Source: Planctomycetaceae bacterium
Lineage (GTDB): Bacteria > Planctomycetota > Planctomycetia > Planctomycetales > Planctomycetaceae
Length of the DNA stretch: 64,000 nucleotides
NCBI GenBank assembly: GCA_021732785.1
Contig: JAKFUG010000008.1
Coordinates: forward strand, 115,002-179,001
Direction of reading: 5' to 3'
Position numbers and translations under genes: made by a program. The notes under the pieces are model-generated. The model had not been told where the DNA came from. It did not search any database and saw nothing but the letters and a program-made list of their open reading frames with translations. Numbering within the stretch: the first letter of the stretch is position 1; every line of letters starts with the position of its first letter. This document shows positions 46,801 through 54,973 of the stretch, piece after piece.

Positions 46801-47174
46801 TGCTCGTGGGGTTGGCATGCAAGAACGCGATTCTGATTGTGGAATTCGCGCGGGCCAAGCATTCCGCGGGAGACCATCGCCGTGAAGCCACGCTCGCCGC
46901 ATGCCGGTTGCGATTGCGACCGATCATGATGACGTCGTTCGCGTTCATCCTTGGCGTGGTGCCGCTGATGATCGGGCAGGGGGCCGGTGCCGAAATGCGT
47001 CACACGCTGGGGACCGCCGTCTTCTGGGGCATGCTCGGCGTCACGATGTTCGGTATCTTTCTGACACCCGTCTTTTACGAAGCCATTCAGGCGTGGACCG
47101 ATTGGCGAACCGCCCGGCGAGAAAAGCGGCCAGCGAGTCCTGAGAGTGCATCGTCATTTCAAGCATCGAATTGA
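43821..47174 (+). CDS. RND multidrug efflux permease (HAE1 family), second copy
   Basis: An 1117-residue paralogue of the preceding permease. The ATG at 43821 aligns its N-terminus ('MFSRFFIDRPIFASVLSIII') with copy 1; an ATG at 43791 would add ten residues. The Asp pair is again at ~409-410 ('GIVVDDAIVVVE') and the Lys is in 'LVGLACKNAILIVEFARA'. It differs from copy 1 by an insertion of about 50 mostly hydrophobic residues between helices 6 and 7 ('GYLWGGNWIAQGVD..' region) and by a shorter tail. It may form a separate homotrimer or share the single adaptor with copy 1, as the two MdtB/MdtC permeases do in E. coli. Confidence 0.94.
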   Translation: MFSRFFIDRPIFASVLSIIITLAGGIAVFSLPVTQYPEITPPTVEVSAFYPGANSRVVSDTVAAPIEQYVNGVEGMLYMSSQCTNDGSYTLTVTFRPEVDLNLAQVLVQNRVALAQPVLPALVTRRGVNVKKKSPSVLMIVNLFSPDNSRDNLYLSNYATIQLRDELSRLSGVGDITFLGQRDYSMRVWLDPAKLSSLDLTANDVVHAIEQQNVQVAAGQIGQPPAPTDQVFQFTMTTLGRLSDEAQFADMILRSDADGRVIRLKDVSRTELGALGYDQVCTLDGQPSVALSVYQLPGSNALSTADRVRQKMTELRGRFPDGVDFSIVYDTTPFIQESVNEVFHSLRDAVFLVAIVVLVFLQGWRAAVIPLVAVPVAIVGTFAAMAAFGFSLNSLTLFGLVLAIGIVVDDAIVVVEAIEHHIEHGLAPRAAAIQAMDEVSGPVIAVALVLAAVFIPCVFITGIVGKFFQQFALTIAISTVISAFNSLTLSPALAVLLLRPRVDGKHEALPRMAFPLTGAMVGYLWGGNWIAQGVDRASIAHSEWLPAVIAAVVGMVAGWFFARWLNQALTWFFAAFNRAFNITTDWYVATVGGMLRVNLLVLGVYGGLLYATWYLFDTTPTGFIPAQDKGYLLVNVQLPDSASLDRTSEVMRRMEKALKETPGIRNTVGIAGQSLLLGANAPNFGSFYLMLDDFHHRAHDGLSADVIGARVKETLDAQIPEALVNVLGAPPIDGLGTAGGFKLVIEDRGDNGLAALQQASQSMVEAGAQTPGLTSLFTSFRADTPWLFLDVDRDAAKTMGVSIAELFNTLQTNFGSLYVNDFNRFGRTWQVNVQADAGYRMQVEDLKRLKVRNDEGHMVPLAAVATPRETSGPVMIVRYNLYPSATINLNAAPGTSSGQAIERMRAVAEEHVLPSMRAEWTELAFLQLQAGSTAMYAFVLAVVLVFLVLAAQYESWALPLAVILVVPMCLLCSVAGVRGANLDVNIFTQIGFVVLVGLACKNAILIVEFARAKHSAGDHRREATLAACRLRLRPIMMTSFAFILGVVPLMIGQGAGAEMRHTLGTAVFWGMLGVTMFGIFLTPVFYEAIQAWTDWRTARREKRPASPESASSFQASN

Positions 47175-47196
47175 TCGTACCCATCGATTTGAATTT

Positions 47197-47265
47197 GTGT
47201 GCCACTGGCTCTGCCAGTGCCGTCTTTTTCCAATTGAAGGAACACTGGCCGAGCCAGTGGCACAC
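47197..47265. repeat. Palindromic element family A, copy 3
   Basis: GTGTGCCACTGGCTCTGCCA begins the left arm and GCCGAGCCAGTGGCACAC ends the right, with about 20 spacer bases. It lies between the convergent stops of RND copy 2 (47174) and the GT-C gene (47288), almost symmetrically 22 bases from each, where it can act as a hairpin for both transcripts. Confidence 0.92.
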
Positions 47266-47287
47266 GAGCGATTCGTCGAGAGAGTTG

Positions 47288-49633
47288 TTATTTCACGGGA
47301 TAGAGTTCGCCGGTGATCAGTTCTTCGCCGTCCCGTCCGCGGACGAAGAGTTCCGGGGCCCATTCGCGCATCGCTGCCGATTCGGACGATGGCAACCCCG
47401 CGACCGAACGGCGACCAAGTTCATGCGGCCATAGAAGGGGCTCGGCGAGAACGCCGGCGTCGATGAGGGCCCGAAACCGCGACGGGTGAACGAAGTCGGT
47501 GTAACCGTACGTTTGCCGGTAGCGCCAAATCTCGCCCCAGTTCACGTAAAGATGTGTGATGCCGTGTTGGGCGAGCGTGGCTCGCATCTCGGCGGGCGAT
47601 CGCAAGGGCCGCTCTTTCGCGGGCATGCCCCCCGGTTCGCCGCACCATTCTTCGAACAGCGATCGATCGAAGACGGTGTTGTATTCGTACGGAAACCGCG
47701 CGGGGAAGATCTCCGCTTCACCCACGAACAGCACTTTCGTCTTGGCAGGCAGATCGCGATGAGTCATGGCGGCGTTGATCCACGCGATCTCGGGACCCAC
47801 GATGCGGGATGTGAACTCACGAGCGGCGGTGAGGTCCGTTAGACCGACGTTGTACCCCACAAAACCGGTCGCACAAAATCCGAGATTGAACACCACGCCG
47901 AGGACCAGCACGCCGCGGATCACCCAGCGACTGCCGTGCTCGATGGCGTCCGCGGCTCCCATCCCGGCCAGCAGCGCCGCCGTGGGCAGCAGCGGTAACC
48001 AGAAGCGGTCGATGTGATGCGTGAAGAGCCACCAGGCGAGAAACAACCACGCGGTGATTGCCGCTGGAAATGCGGCCCGCCGTCGCGACGAAGAGGTCAG
48101 CAGAACCAGCGGGGCGAGCGCAAACACGAGCGGGCTTTGCCAGTCATTCACCGCCGCGACATCGTACGCCTGCATCACCAGACTGCGCGCTTCGCCGATC
48201 ACGGAACCCGCCGACGGCCGGGCATGGCCGCGCTTCCATTTGAGAGCCAGCGCATCATCGAGATCGCGCCCGCCGAAGACTGAGTATCCCAGCGGATAGA
48301 CCGGGTTGCCGGTCTCAATAACGTTCTTCAACAACCACGGTCCGATGGTCAACCCGACACCCAGCGAAAAGACCACGGCCGTTTCGGTCGCCCCTTTCCA
48401 ACCGTGGGAACGGCGCAAGGCGGCGAACATCAATGCGAGTCCAAACGGCGCGACGGCCATGACCAACCCGGTATATTTGCAAGCCATCGCGCTGCCCGAC
48501 AACAGTCCGGTCAGCAGCACATTTTGTCTTAGCCGCCCGTCAAGGACGGGGGGGGGATCGCGCAGGCGTTGCCAAGTCCACCACGCCGCGAGGGCCGCCC
48601 CGCCGGTGTACGTCATCAAGCCGCCATCGGCATACGCAATGATCGACAGGCGGAAGACCCACGGTGTCGACAGGTACACGATGGCCGCGATCCGCCCCGC
48701 GGCTTCCGAATGCCAGCGTCGCCCCGCGGCATAGAGGCCGACGGCCGTCAACGGTGCGAACGCCGCGAGCACGACCTGACCGACGAGCGCTCCCCGGAAC
48801 CAATCTCCGGCCAGCACCATCCCCGCAAGCAACAGCATCTCGGTCAGAAACGGAAAGCTCGTGTAGATGTTGTGCGACAGAAACGTGATGCGCCCATTGA
48901 GAAACCATTCCTTCGGACCGCCGAGGTGATATTCATTGACGTCAAAATCGGTGGACGGTGAGAGAGCGCCGAGCAGAATGCCGATGAGAAACGGAGCAAT
49001 GATGAGTAACCACCACGGAGAACCGCCGGACGATGATTTCGCCGCTGCGTTTCGATCGCACCAAGTGAACCAGCCGCCGCAAATGAGGCCGGCGGCGAGG
49101 AATGATCCGAGCACGATTGCGGAGAGAGCACCGATCAACCCCAGCACGAGAACGACCAGCGAGACCATGCTCAATCCGAGCAGTCCCGCGAAATAATGTT
49201 GTTCGAACGGCGTCCAATCATTTGAAGAGTCACTCAAGCGTGGCGGTGTGCCACTGGCTCTGCCAGTGTCTTTTTTATCATGGGGAACAGACGGATTCAT
49301 TCGAAGACACTGGCAGAGCCAGTGGCACACAAACGGGATGGCGTGTCGTTGAACGACAATTCCACAACCCCACGCCCCGGCCAGAATGAACGCCGCCATT
49401 CCCCATAACGGCAGACGTTGGCCGACATAACTCCACCCACGCGGCAGGCTCGTCTCCGTTTGCGGCGGGTCAACCGCATCCATCAGCGCGAAGGGAACCT
49501 GCGACCAGACATCCCACCGTGTGAAAGGACGATTGTTGGGGAGAACCTGATTGAAGAAAACGAACAGAAATCCCAGCAGCCACACGACCACCGCGAGACG
49601 CATCCACGGCGGCACAATCGGCGCGGCATTCAC
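47288..49633 (-). CDS. GT-C-like membrane protein with inserted palindrome
   Basis: A 781-residue multi-helix membrane protein with a GTG start at 49633. Helices alternate with short loops through residue ~560. Conserved-looking blocks are 'STDFDVNEYHLGGPKEWFLN' (acidic loop of GT-C type), 'GSAMACKYTGLVMAVAP' and 'ETGNPVYPLGYSVFGGRDLD'; the last is common in planctomycete and other family 39-like proteins. A soluble tail follows. Element A4 (49246-49330) supplies residues ~102-129, from 'CHWLCQC' to 'DTGRASGTP', in a hydrophilic loop between two helices, without a frame break. A sugar or lipid-linked transferase role is inferred from topology only. Confidence 0.8.
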   Translation of the reverse strand: MNAAPIVPPWMRLAVVVWLLGFLFVFFNQVLPNNRPFTRWDVWSQVPFALMDAVDPPQTETSLPRGWSYVGQRLPLWGMAAFILAGAWGCGIVVQRHAIPFVCHWLCQCLRMNPSVPHDKKDTGRASGTPPRLSDSSNDWTPFEQHYFAGLLGLSMVSLVVLVLGLIGALSAIVLGSFLAAGLICGGWFTWCDRNAAAKSSSGGSPWWLLIIAPFLIGILLGALSPSTDFDVNEYHLGGPKEWFLNGRITFLSHNIYTSFPFLTEMLLLAGMVLAGDWFRGALVGQVVLAAFAPLTAVGLYAAGRRWHSEAAGRIAAIVYLSTPWVFRLSIIAYADGGLMTYTGGAALAAWWTWQRLRDPPPVLDGRLRQNVLLTGLLSGSAMACKYTGLVMAVAPFGLALMFAALRRSHGWKGATETAVVFSLGVGLTIGPWLLKNVIETGNPVYPLGYSVFGGRDLDDALALKWKRGHARPSAGSVIGEARSLVMQAYDVAAVNDWQSPLVFALAPLVLLTSSSRRRAAFPAAITAWLFLAWWLFTHHIDRFWLPLLPTAALLAGMGAADAIEHGSRWVIRGVLVLGVVFNLGFCATGFVGYNVGLTDLTAAREFTSRIVGPEIAWINAAMTHRDLPAKTKVLFVGEAEIFPARFPYEYNTVFDRSLFEEWCGEPGGMPAKERPLRSPAEMRATLAQHGITHLYVNWGEIWRYRQTYGYTDFVHPSRFRALIDAGVLAEPLLWPHELGRRSVAGLPSSESAAMREWAPELFVRGRDGEELITGELYPVK
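49246..49330. repeat. Palindromic element family A, copy 4 (inside CDS)
   Basis: Perfect 25-base arms (49246-49270 and 49306-49330) are separated by a 35-base spacer. It is read by the GT-C-like gene on the minus strand as CHWLCQC...DTGRASG. That frame differs from the one used by copy 1 in the YfhO-like gene. Confidence 0.93.
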
Positions 49634-49674
49634 GGAATGAATCTCTTGGAAGGCATCATTTGCGGTTGAGAATC

Positions 49675-49780
49675 AGGAATTGCAAATTGAGAATTGAAAA
49701 ATGCCCATCCAGAGATGGAAAGGTTCTTCGCATCGCCTGTTCATTCTGCAATTTTCAATTTTCAATTTTCAATTTGCAAT
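49675..49780. repeat. AT-rich inverted repeat family J
   Basis: GGAATTGCAAATTGAGAATT on the left and four short AATTTTCA-type units ending AATTTGCAATCC on the right are inverted copies. The right side carries extra CAATTTT units, suggesting slippage. It fills the gap between the GT-C-like start (49633) and the esterase stop (49796). Confidence 0.75.
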
Positions 49781-49795
49781 CCCCGATCACTACGA

Positions 49796-51910
49796 TCACT
49801 TCTTCGCCGGTTTCAGTTTCCACTCTTCATCGAAGAAGTCTGCAGCAACGATTTTGCCCGGCCAGCGGCTGTTCGGCGGCGTGCGGACGTCGATGATTGC
49901 CCAGTCGGGTAGCTTCGGCGTTTGCCGGGCGTTGTTGAGGTAATCGTATTCGCGGTAAGTGAAGCTGCTGTTGAGGACGAGGTACCGCTTCGGGTTGAGC
50001 GGGTTCGGGTAGATCATGATCGGCATGTGAAACGCCGCATCGAACTTCTGCTCACCGGCATGCACCACGTTCTCTTTCAAGTCCCATGACACCGGCAGTT
50101 CGTCGAAGACTTGAATCAAGGCATCGTTGGACCGCGGGTCGCCCCAGAAGACGACATTGGCGTCTTCCATATCTTCCTTCGTGATTTCGGTATCTAACTT
50201 GATCCGTGCATCGCCGCGCATCTGTTGTCGCCAATGGGTGACCGCGTGGTCGAACTCGGCCTGCACCCACTTGTCGACTTCCGGGGACAGGCCTTTCATC
50301 GTCGGCTTGACGAAGATGAACGCATCGAGGAAGGCATCATCAATGGGGCCTTGCAGGCCGTGGCGCTTGTGCAATCCGCTCTCGAAAATCGTGTCGCTGT
50401 GGCTCTGCCAATCTTCGCCATCCCTGTAGAAATACAACGATTTGGGATTTCGTCCACGGCTCATGGCGGCGGTGAGTTTGGTCTGATCGACGGTGATCGG
50501 ATGCAGGATGGTGTCGTCAGCACCGTTATCGTCCGCAAACCGCAGTTCAAACGCGTCTACGTTTTTCGTGATCACGCGGAGTTCTGTCAGTCCATTCTTC
50601 TCGGCTTTCGTCTGCACAACGATGCGGGCCGGTTCCCAATGTTCTTTCATACGATGAATCGTGATCCACCGCGATTTGTTGTAACGCAGAGTATAGGTCT
50701 GGAACTGTTCGATGGTTTCCCATTCACCGTCTTTCGGCAGCGGCGAATCGAGTTCCTGCGGTGCGCCCAGGCGAGCCCAGCGGCTGAGATAACGCTCGAT
50801 TTCAATCTTGGAATCGGCGTGAATCTTGTGGGCGGTCATGGGACCGATGATGTGAATCAGCGGCAGCTTCTCGGCTTTCAATGCCGCTTCCATCATGTCT
50901 GCGGCTTGCTTCTGCGAATCGATTTCGCCGCTGTAGGCCACCGTCGGCAGAAACGCCAGGTTCGCGGCGTATCCCGTGCAGTCGTACCACCGCCACAGCT
51001 TCTGCTCGAACCACGTTGGTTGCAGCGTTTCCTTCTGAAAGACTTTTAGAAAGTCCGGCGTTTCGGAAAAGCCGGCCCCGGGATTCGCGGCGAACCAGCG
51101 GCCGGGATAATGGACGGCGAACTGCCAACACGCCGCGCCACCCATCGAGAACCCGCGGACGGCAATCTTTTCGTTATCGATCCGGTACCGCCGTTGGGCG
51201 TTTTCCAGTGCTTCGAAGGTATCGATCTCTCCCGCGAATTTGTTGGCGTTGCAATACCGGCCGTACGGATGCAGTACCAACGTTTCCGGCGGCGTGAATT
51301 CCCCCTTGTTGGTCATCCGCTGTTGAATGAAGTTGACTTCGCTGAGAGTTTCGCCGCGGCCGTGGAACCAGAGGTCGAGCCGATAACGGTGGGACGGTTG
51401 CGGGTCGTACGTTTCCGGGATGATCAAGCCGTAGGGTTGCACCGTCTGGTCGATCTTCGAACGGTAACCGAGGACGACCAGCCCGGTCGCTTTGGTCCAC
51501 GGTGCCTGTCCCATGGTGAGTTGTGTCGCCCGCTCTTTGCCGATTTCGAGCAGTTTCTTCGCCACGGGGATTTCCTTGACGTCAAAGAATTCCTGATAGC
51601 GCAGGGCCTGGTCGACCGCGCGGTAAAAAATTTCGACGTCGGGAAGTGCGAGCCGCAGGCCTTCCCCCCGGCTACGAGTCGATTCGGGCTCGTCGTCCTC
51701 GGTCTCTTTGAGCTTCGCGATCTGGTCGCCCAGCACTTTCAGCCCGGCTTCCAGTTCTTCCCGGTCGGCGGGGGAAACTTCGACCCCGAGTTTGGGCACC
51801 CGGCGGACGGTGTCAAATTGGTTGTCCGCGGGGCCGTCTCCCCAGGCGAGAGCGAACATCGCTGTCAAAGTGAGGGTGAAACAGCACAACCGCTTATGCC
51901 AGCGACACAT
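49796..51910 (-). CDS. Secreted alpha/beta-hydrolase (esterase/PHB-depolymerase-like)
   Basis: A 704-residue protein. The signal peptide covers residues ~1-24, and a helical N-terminal segment with many charged residues (~45-135) follows. The alpha/beta-hydrolase core begins near 'LVVLGYRSKIDQTVQPYGLI'. The oxyanion region is 'LDLWFHGRGETLSE' (~179-192) and the nucleophile Ser255 lies in 'VRGFSMGGAACWQFAVHYPG'. The catalytic acid and His are probably in 'PTVAYSGEIDSQ' and the following 'TAHKIH'. The last ~300 residues form an extra beta-rich region without a recognised family. Polyester, carbohydrate-ester or peptide substrates are possible. Confidence 0.8.
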   Translation of the reverse strand: MCRWHKRLCCFTLTLTAMFALAWGDGPADNQFDTVRRVPKLGVEVSPADREELEAGLKVLGDQIAKLKETEDDEPESTRSRGEGLRLALPDVEIFYRAVDQALRYQEFFDVKEIPVAKKLLEIGKERATQLTMGQAPWTKATGLVVLGYRSKIDQTVQPYGLIIPETYDPQPSHRYRLDLWFHGRGETLSEVNFIQQRMTNKGEFTPPETLVLHPYGRYCNANKFAGEIDTFEALENAQRRYRIDNEKIAVRGFSMGGAACWQFAVHYPGRWFAANPGAGFSETPDFLKVFQKETLQPTWFEQKLWRWYDCTGYAANLAFLPTVAYSGEIDSQKQAADMMEAALKAEKLPLIHIIGPMTAHKIHADSKIEIERYLSRWARLGAPQELDSPLPKDGEWETIEQFQTYTLRYNKSRWITIHRMKEHWEPARIVVQTKAEKNGLTELRVITKNVDAFELRFADDNGADDTILHPITVDQTKLTAAMSRGRNPKSLYFYRDGEDWQSHSDTIFESGLHKRHGLQGPIDDAFLDAFIFVKPTMKGLSPEVDKWVQAEFDHAVTHWRQQMRGDARIKLDTEITKEDMEDANVVFWGDPRSNDALIQVFDELPVSWDLKENVVHAGEQKFDAAFHMPIMIYPNPLNPKRYLVLNSSFTYREYDYLNNARQTPKLPDWAIIDVRTPPNSRWPGKIVAADFFDEEWKLKPAKK

Positions 51911-52063
51911 CGGTCCGCTCCGGTGATAGCCAATCTGGATGGAAAAAGGACGATTCGGTGGGATCGCCGATCATCGGGAGTTCAGCCTGTAAGAGTCCGG
52001 GAAAAAAATCAAGGACGGGGGGCTTGGAAGTGGTGGATGTTGATGATAGAATTCGGTGGTGGA

Positions 52064-52082
52064 GTTGAGATTGAGTCTCAAT
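52064..52082. promoter_or_regulatory. Fur-box-like palindrome upstream of bfd
   Basis: TTGAGA-TTGAG-TCTCAA is a 6-5-6 palindrome, 19 bases with its flanks, and resembles Fur boxes of the TTGAGAnTnAnTCTCAA type. It lies 44 bases before the ATG of the Bfd-like gene, as expected for an iron-repressed gene. It was identified by eye only. Confidence 0.55.
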
Positions 52083-52125
52083 TTCATGCCCGCCGGTTGC
52101 CTCACCCGCCCCGCTGGTCAAAACC

Positions 52126-52395
52126 ATGCTGAATCGCCTGACCGATTCCTTCCCCGCGCCCAACACGGCGGCCTCCCGGCCGGTGTGTCATTGCCTGCGG
52201 GTCGAAGAAGACGAAATTCGCGACGCCATCGACGACGGCGAACTCCACACCGTCCGGCAAGTCACCGCGTCGTGCGGTGCCGGCGGCGGATGCACCGCGT
52301 GTCACCGGCACATCAAACGGTTTCTTGCGGAAGCGGCCCGTCAGCGGGCGGCGCAAGAGCAGGTTGAGATGGAACCGGTGTTCGGGTTCGCGTGA
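52126..52395 (+). CDS. bfd: Bacterioferritin-associated ferredoxin-like [2Fe-2S] protein
   Basis: An 89-residue protein with the BFD-type cluster-binding pattern C-x-C (Cys21, Cys23 in 'VCHCLRV') and C-x2-C (Cys56, Cys59 in 'GGGCTACHRH'). Helices with 'IRDAIDDGELHTVRQVTASC' lie between them. In Pseudomonas and E. coli, Bfd binds bacterioferritin and donates electrons to its haem to release stored iron. The convergent bacterioferritin gene, 48 bases away, supports this role. The N- and C-terminal extensions make it longer than the 64-residue E. coli protein. The Fur-like site upstream fits induction under iron limitation. Confidence 0.88.
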   Translation: MLNRLTDSFPAPNTAASRPVCHCLRVEEDEIRDAIDDGELHTVRQVTASCGAGGGCTACHRHIKRFLAEAARQRAAQEQVEMEPVFGFA

Positions 52396-52404
52396 AGGAA
52401 GAGA

Positions 52405-52426
52405 CCCAGGGATCGGAATCCCTGGG
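52405..52426. terminator. Hairpin between bfd and bfr (family H copy)
   Basis: CCCAGGGAT-CGGA-ATCCCTGGG has a 9-bp perfect stem and lies between the convergent bfd and bfr stops. The 30-base segment 52398-52427 is repeated exactly at 59551-59580. It probably terminates one or both transcripts, although no T run follows. Confidence 0.65.
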
Positions 52427-52443
52427 CGTACGAAGAATCAAAA

Positions 52444-52932
52444 TCAGTGGCCGCCGCCTTCGTGTTCACCCATCTGGTGACCGAGGTAGATTTCGATGCC
52501 GATCTTGCTGATGAGATCGAGCTGCGATTCCAGCCAGTCGACGTGCTCTTCCGATTCCACCAGAATCGTAGTGAGCAGATCGCGGCTGCCGGCGTCTTTT
52601 TCGCCTTCGCACACCTTGACGGCGTCGCGGTAGGCCAGCACGCCCTTGGTTTCCAGCGCGAGGTCGTACTGGAACTGCTCGGGAACCGTGGTCCCCACGC
52701 GGATCACGTCATACCGGGCGATCTCCGGCACCCCTTCGAGGAAGATGATCCGGTCAATCAGCTTTTCGGCGTGTTTCATCTCACCGATCGATTCCGCGTA
52801 GTGCTTGTCCGCGAGCTTGTTGAGCCCCCAGTTCCGGCACATCTTTGCCTGCACGAAATACTGATTGATCGCGGTCAGTTCGATCGTCAGCCCCCCATTG
52901 AGAGCATCAATCACCGCTTGACTGCCTTGCAT
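52444..52932 (-). CDS. bfr: Bacterioferritin
   Basis: A 162-residue iron-storage ferritin with a four-helix bundle that assembles as a 24-mer with haem between subunits. The ferroxidase ligands line up with E. coli numbering: Glu18, Glu51, His54 and Glu94 ('TIELTAINQYF', 'GEMKHAEK', 'ALETKG'). The haem ligand Met52 is present. Near helix D, 'VESEEHVDWLE' has His130, but three residues before it stands Ser rather than the usual Glu127, with Glu at -1, -2 and -4; the alignment there is by eye. The protein oxidises and stores iron as a ferric mineral. It is convergent with bfd. Confidence 0.95.
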   Translation of the reverse strand: MQGSQAVIDALNGGLTIELTAINQYFVQAKMCRNWGLNKLADKHYAESIGEMKHAEKLIDRIIFLEGVPEIARYDVIRVGTTVPEQFQYDLALETKGVLAYRDAVKVCEGEKDAGSRDLLTTILVESEEHVDWLESQLDLISKIGIEIYLGHQMGEHEGGGH

Positions 52933-53240
52933 GGAATTCTCGCTTCTAAAAAGTGATTCGTGACCGGTCCTGTTCGAATTCCGGTGCTGCTGGTCGAAAC
53001 GGATTCTATGAAGTCGATGCTCCCGGTTTCTATCGATTGGCGCTCAATCCCCATGATTTTCTGATGATTGACACCGAATATCGATGTGCGAGCGGATTGA
53101 TTCGCAATTTCAAAGAAACCAGCGGAGCAATTCTCGGTCGCGAATTATTGAAATCTGCTGCATGAACGGATTATCGTTCCGGCAGATCCCCTTTCGTCCG
53201 CTACGTCTTTCCCTCTATGCACCCCATCGGGAGCAATCTC
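52933..53240. other. Intergenic region without recognised gene
   Basis: About 308 bases between the divergent bfr and membrane-protein genes. A 70-codon open frame at 52953-53165 has no recognisable features and is not accepted as a gene. No repeat was seen; promoters for both flanking genes should lie here. Confidence 0.45.
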
Positions 53241-54890
53241 ATGCCGTTGTTGAATGAGCGCGAGCACTATGTCTCGGACATGGGCGTGATGCCAGCGGGC
53301 TTCCCGATGCTCTTCTGCGGGGCGATTGCTGCCGCACTGGGGATTGGGTTCGTGCTCAGCCTGCTGTTTGAGCGGGGTTGGTACTTCATCGTGATTGTCC
53401 CGATGGTGTTGGCGTTGGCGCTCGGGGGCGTGCTGCACCTGCTGGTGGCGGGGTCGAAGTGCCGGAATCATTGGATCGCCGGGATACTCGGCGTGCTCGT
53501 GGGTGCGCTGGCGTACGTTTCCTATTTCTATTTCGACATGCAGCCGCATTTGCCGCCGCCGCTGCAAAACCGGGTCGAACTTGTGCCCGAATACATCGCC
53601 CATCGCATGGCGAACGATGTGCAGGAGGACGTGGGCAAGCCGCAGGTCGGGCAAAAGAAGCCCTTGGCCGTCATGAACTGGCTCATGTTTCTGTTCGAGC
53701 TGTCCTGCTTCATGGGCATTGTGGGGGCGACAGGCTGGAACCGCGCGCGACGGGCCTACTCGCGGGACTTGCGTCGCTGGGCGCATAAGGAAGAGGTGCA
53801 AACCGCGCCGTATTACAGCGAGAACCTGATGGCCGCATGGCAGAGCGGGGAACTGGCCCGCGGCCTGCTCGATGCCCCGCCGGTGGGACAGCCGCAACAA
53901 TCCTGCAAATTTATCGCCGAGTGGTTCGATGATCCGGATGCCTCCCCGCTCGATCATCCGGTGTATGCCTCCATCGAAGATCATTACCGCACCTGGGGCC
54001 TGCAAACCATGCGTCGCAAGGTCCTGCGGCAAGTGGAACTGACCACTGCGGAAGTGTTGTCGCTGCGGGCCTCGCTTCCCAAACTGGCGACCAAGCTGGA
54101 TGTCATTCATCCCGAATTACAAGTGGCCCCGGCCGCGGTCATTGCCGCGCCGGCTGCGGCCACTGAGACCATGTTCGTGGCGACCGTCACGCCGATTGCG
54201 GAGCCATACCGCCAGTTGGTTCGCAATGGGGCGTATGCGTGGAACATCAACATCCGCGATATCATCCCCGTCTTCTATTTCCTCGGCGGGATCGGGGTGA
54301 TGGCGCTTGGCGGATGGTTGTGTTCCGTCGAGCAGATCATTCTCGGCGTGCTGGCGATTTTCGTCGGAGGTGCCGGTTTTGCCTGGGGAACCTACACGTC
54401 GCAATTGTGCATCAGCGTGTATGGCAACCTCTGGGCGTTATCCCGCCTGCGGACCGAATTCGCCCGGCGACCGAAAACGTTAGTCGATCTCTCCGACCCG
54501 GAAGTGAAATACGTTTCGATCATCCCCCGTGAGAGTTTCGTCAAAATCAAATGGACGATGTCATCCGACCTGTTGCTGATGAAAATCGATCAGGCCCGCA
54601 ATGAAATCCGCATGGAAGGAGACAGCGATCAATACCTCATCCCCGGCGGCGCGATCACCGATTGCCAACCCCTGTGCATGTTCCATCCGATCGACGCCCA
54701 ACGGCAGAATCAATTGTGGATGGTGCGGTTGCTCTTCCAGCGTGATACCGGCGAGCAGGAACTCCTCATCAGCGTGGTGCATACCGACTGGTCACCGCAC
54801 ACCAACCGTTCCCGCGAACGGATCGCCCGCGCCACGTGTCAGCAAATCAACGCCTTGATGGCGGTCGAAACGGTGGAGATTCTCGAATGA
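53241..54890 (+). CDS. Conserved membrane protein of unknown function
   Basis: A 549-residue protein. The ATG at 53241 has GGGAG 7 bases upstream; an ATG at 53217 would add eight residues. Four or five hydrophobic helices are in the first ~170 residues ('FCGAIAAALGIGFVLSLLF', 'FIVIVPMVLALALGGVLHLL', 'IAGILGVLVGALAYVSYFYF'), with two more around residues 345-400. The central part is hydrophilic. The C-terminal ~130 residues look like a soluble beta domain ('VKIKWTMSSDLLLMKIDQAR...EQELLISVV'). I do not recognise the family. No enzyme motif is visible. Its neighbours (bfr, DUF1549 protein) give no functional clue. Confidence 0.75.
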   Translation: MPLLNEREHYVSDMGVMPAGFPMLFCGAIAAALGIGFVLSLLFERGWYFIVIVPMVLALALGGVLHLLVAGSKCRNHWIAGILGVLVGALAYVSYFYFDMQPHLPPPLQNRVELVPEYIAHRMANDVQEDVGKPQVGQKKPLAVMNWLMFLFELSCFMGIVGATGWNRARRAYSRDLRRWAHKEEVQTAPYYSENLMAAWQSGELARGLLDAPPVGQPQQSCKFIAEWFDDPDASPLDHPVYASIEDHYRTWGLQTMRRKVLRQVELTTAEVLSLRASLPKLATKLDVIHPELQVAPAAVIAAPAAATETMFVATVTPIAEPYRQLVRNGAYAWNINIRDIIPVFYFLGGIGVMALGGWLCSVEQIILGVLAIFVGGAGFAWGTYTSQLCISVYGNLWALSRLRTEFARRPKTLVDLSDPEVKYVSIIPRESFVKIKWTMSSDLLLMKIDQARNEIRMEGDSDQYLIPGGAITDCQPLCMFHPIDAQRQNQLWMVRLLFQRDTGEQELLISVVHTDWSPHTNRSRERIARATCQQINALMAVETVEILE

Positions 54891-54894
54891 GCGG

Positions 54895-54973
54895 GTAGGG
54901 TTTGCCGAGTCTTCGAGGCGAACCAAGCGGGGATTGGAAATGCGGTTCGCCTCGAAGACTCGGCAAACCCTAC
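54895..54973. repeat. Palindromic element family E
   Basis: Perfect 30-base arms at 54895-54924 and 54944-54973 (outer part GTAGGGTTTGCCGAGTCTTC) surround a 19-base loop. It begins 4 bases after the stop of the membrane-protein gene. No second copy occurs in the window. Confidence 0.93.

Noticed and set aside
52953..53165. 70-codon plus-strand frame between bfr and the membrane protein
   Set aside because: No ribosome-binding site, no recognisable family, and it occupies the expected promoter region.
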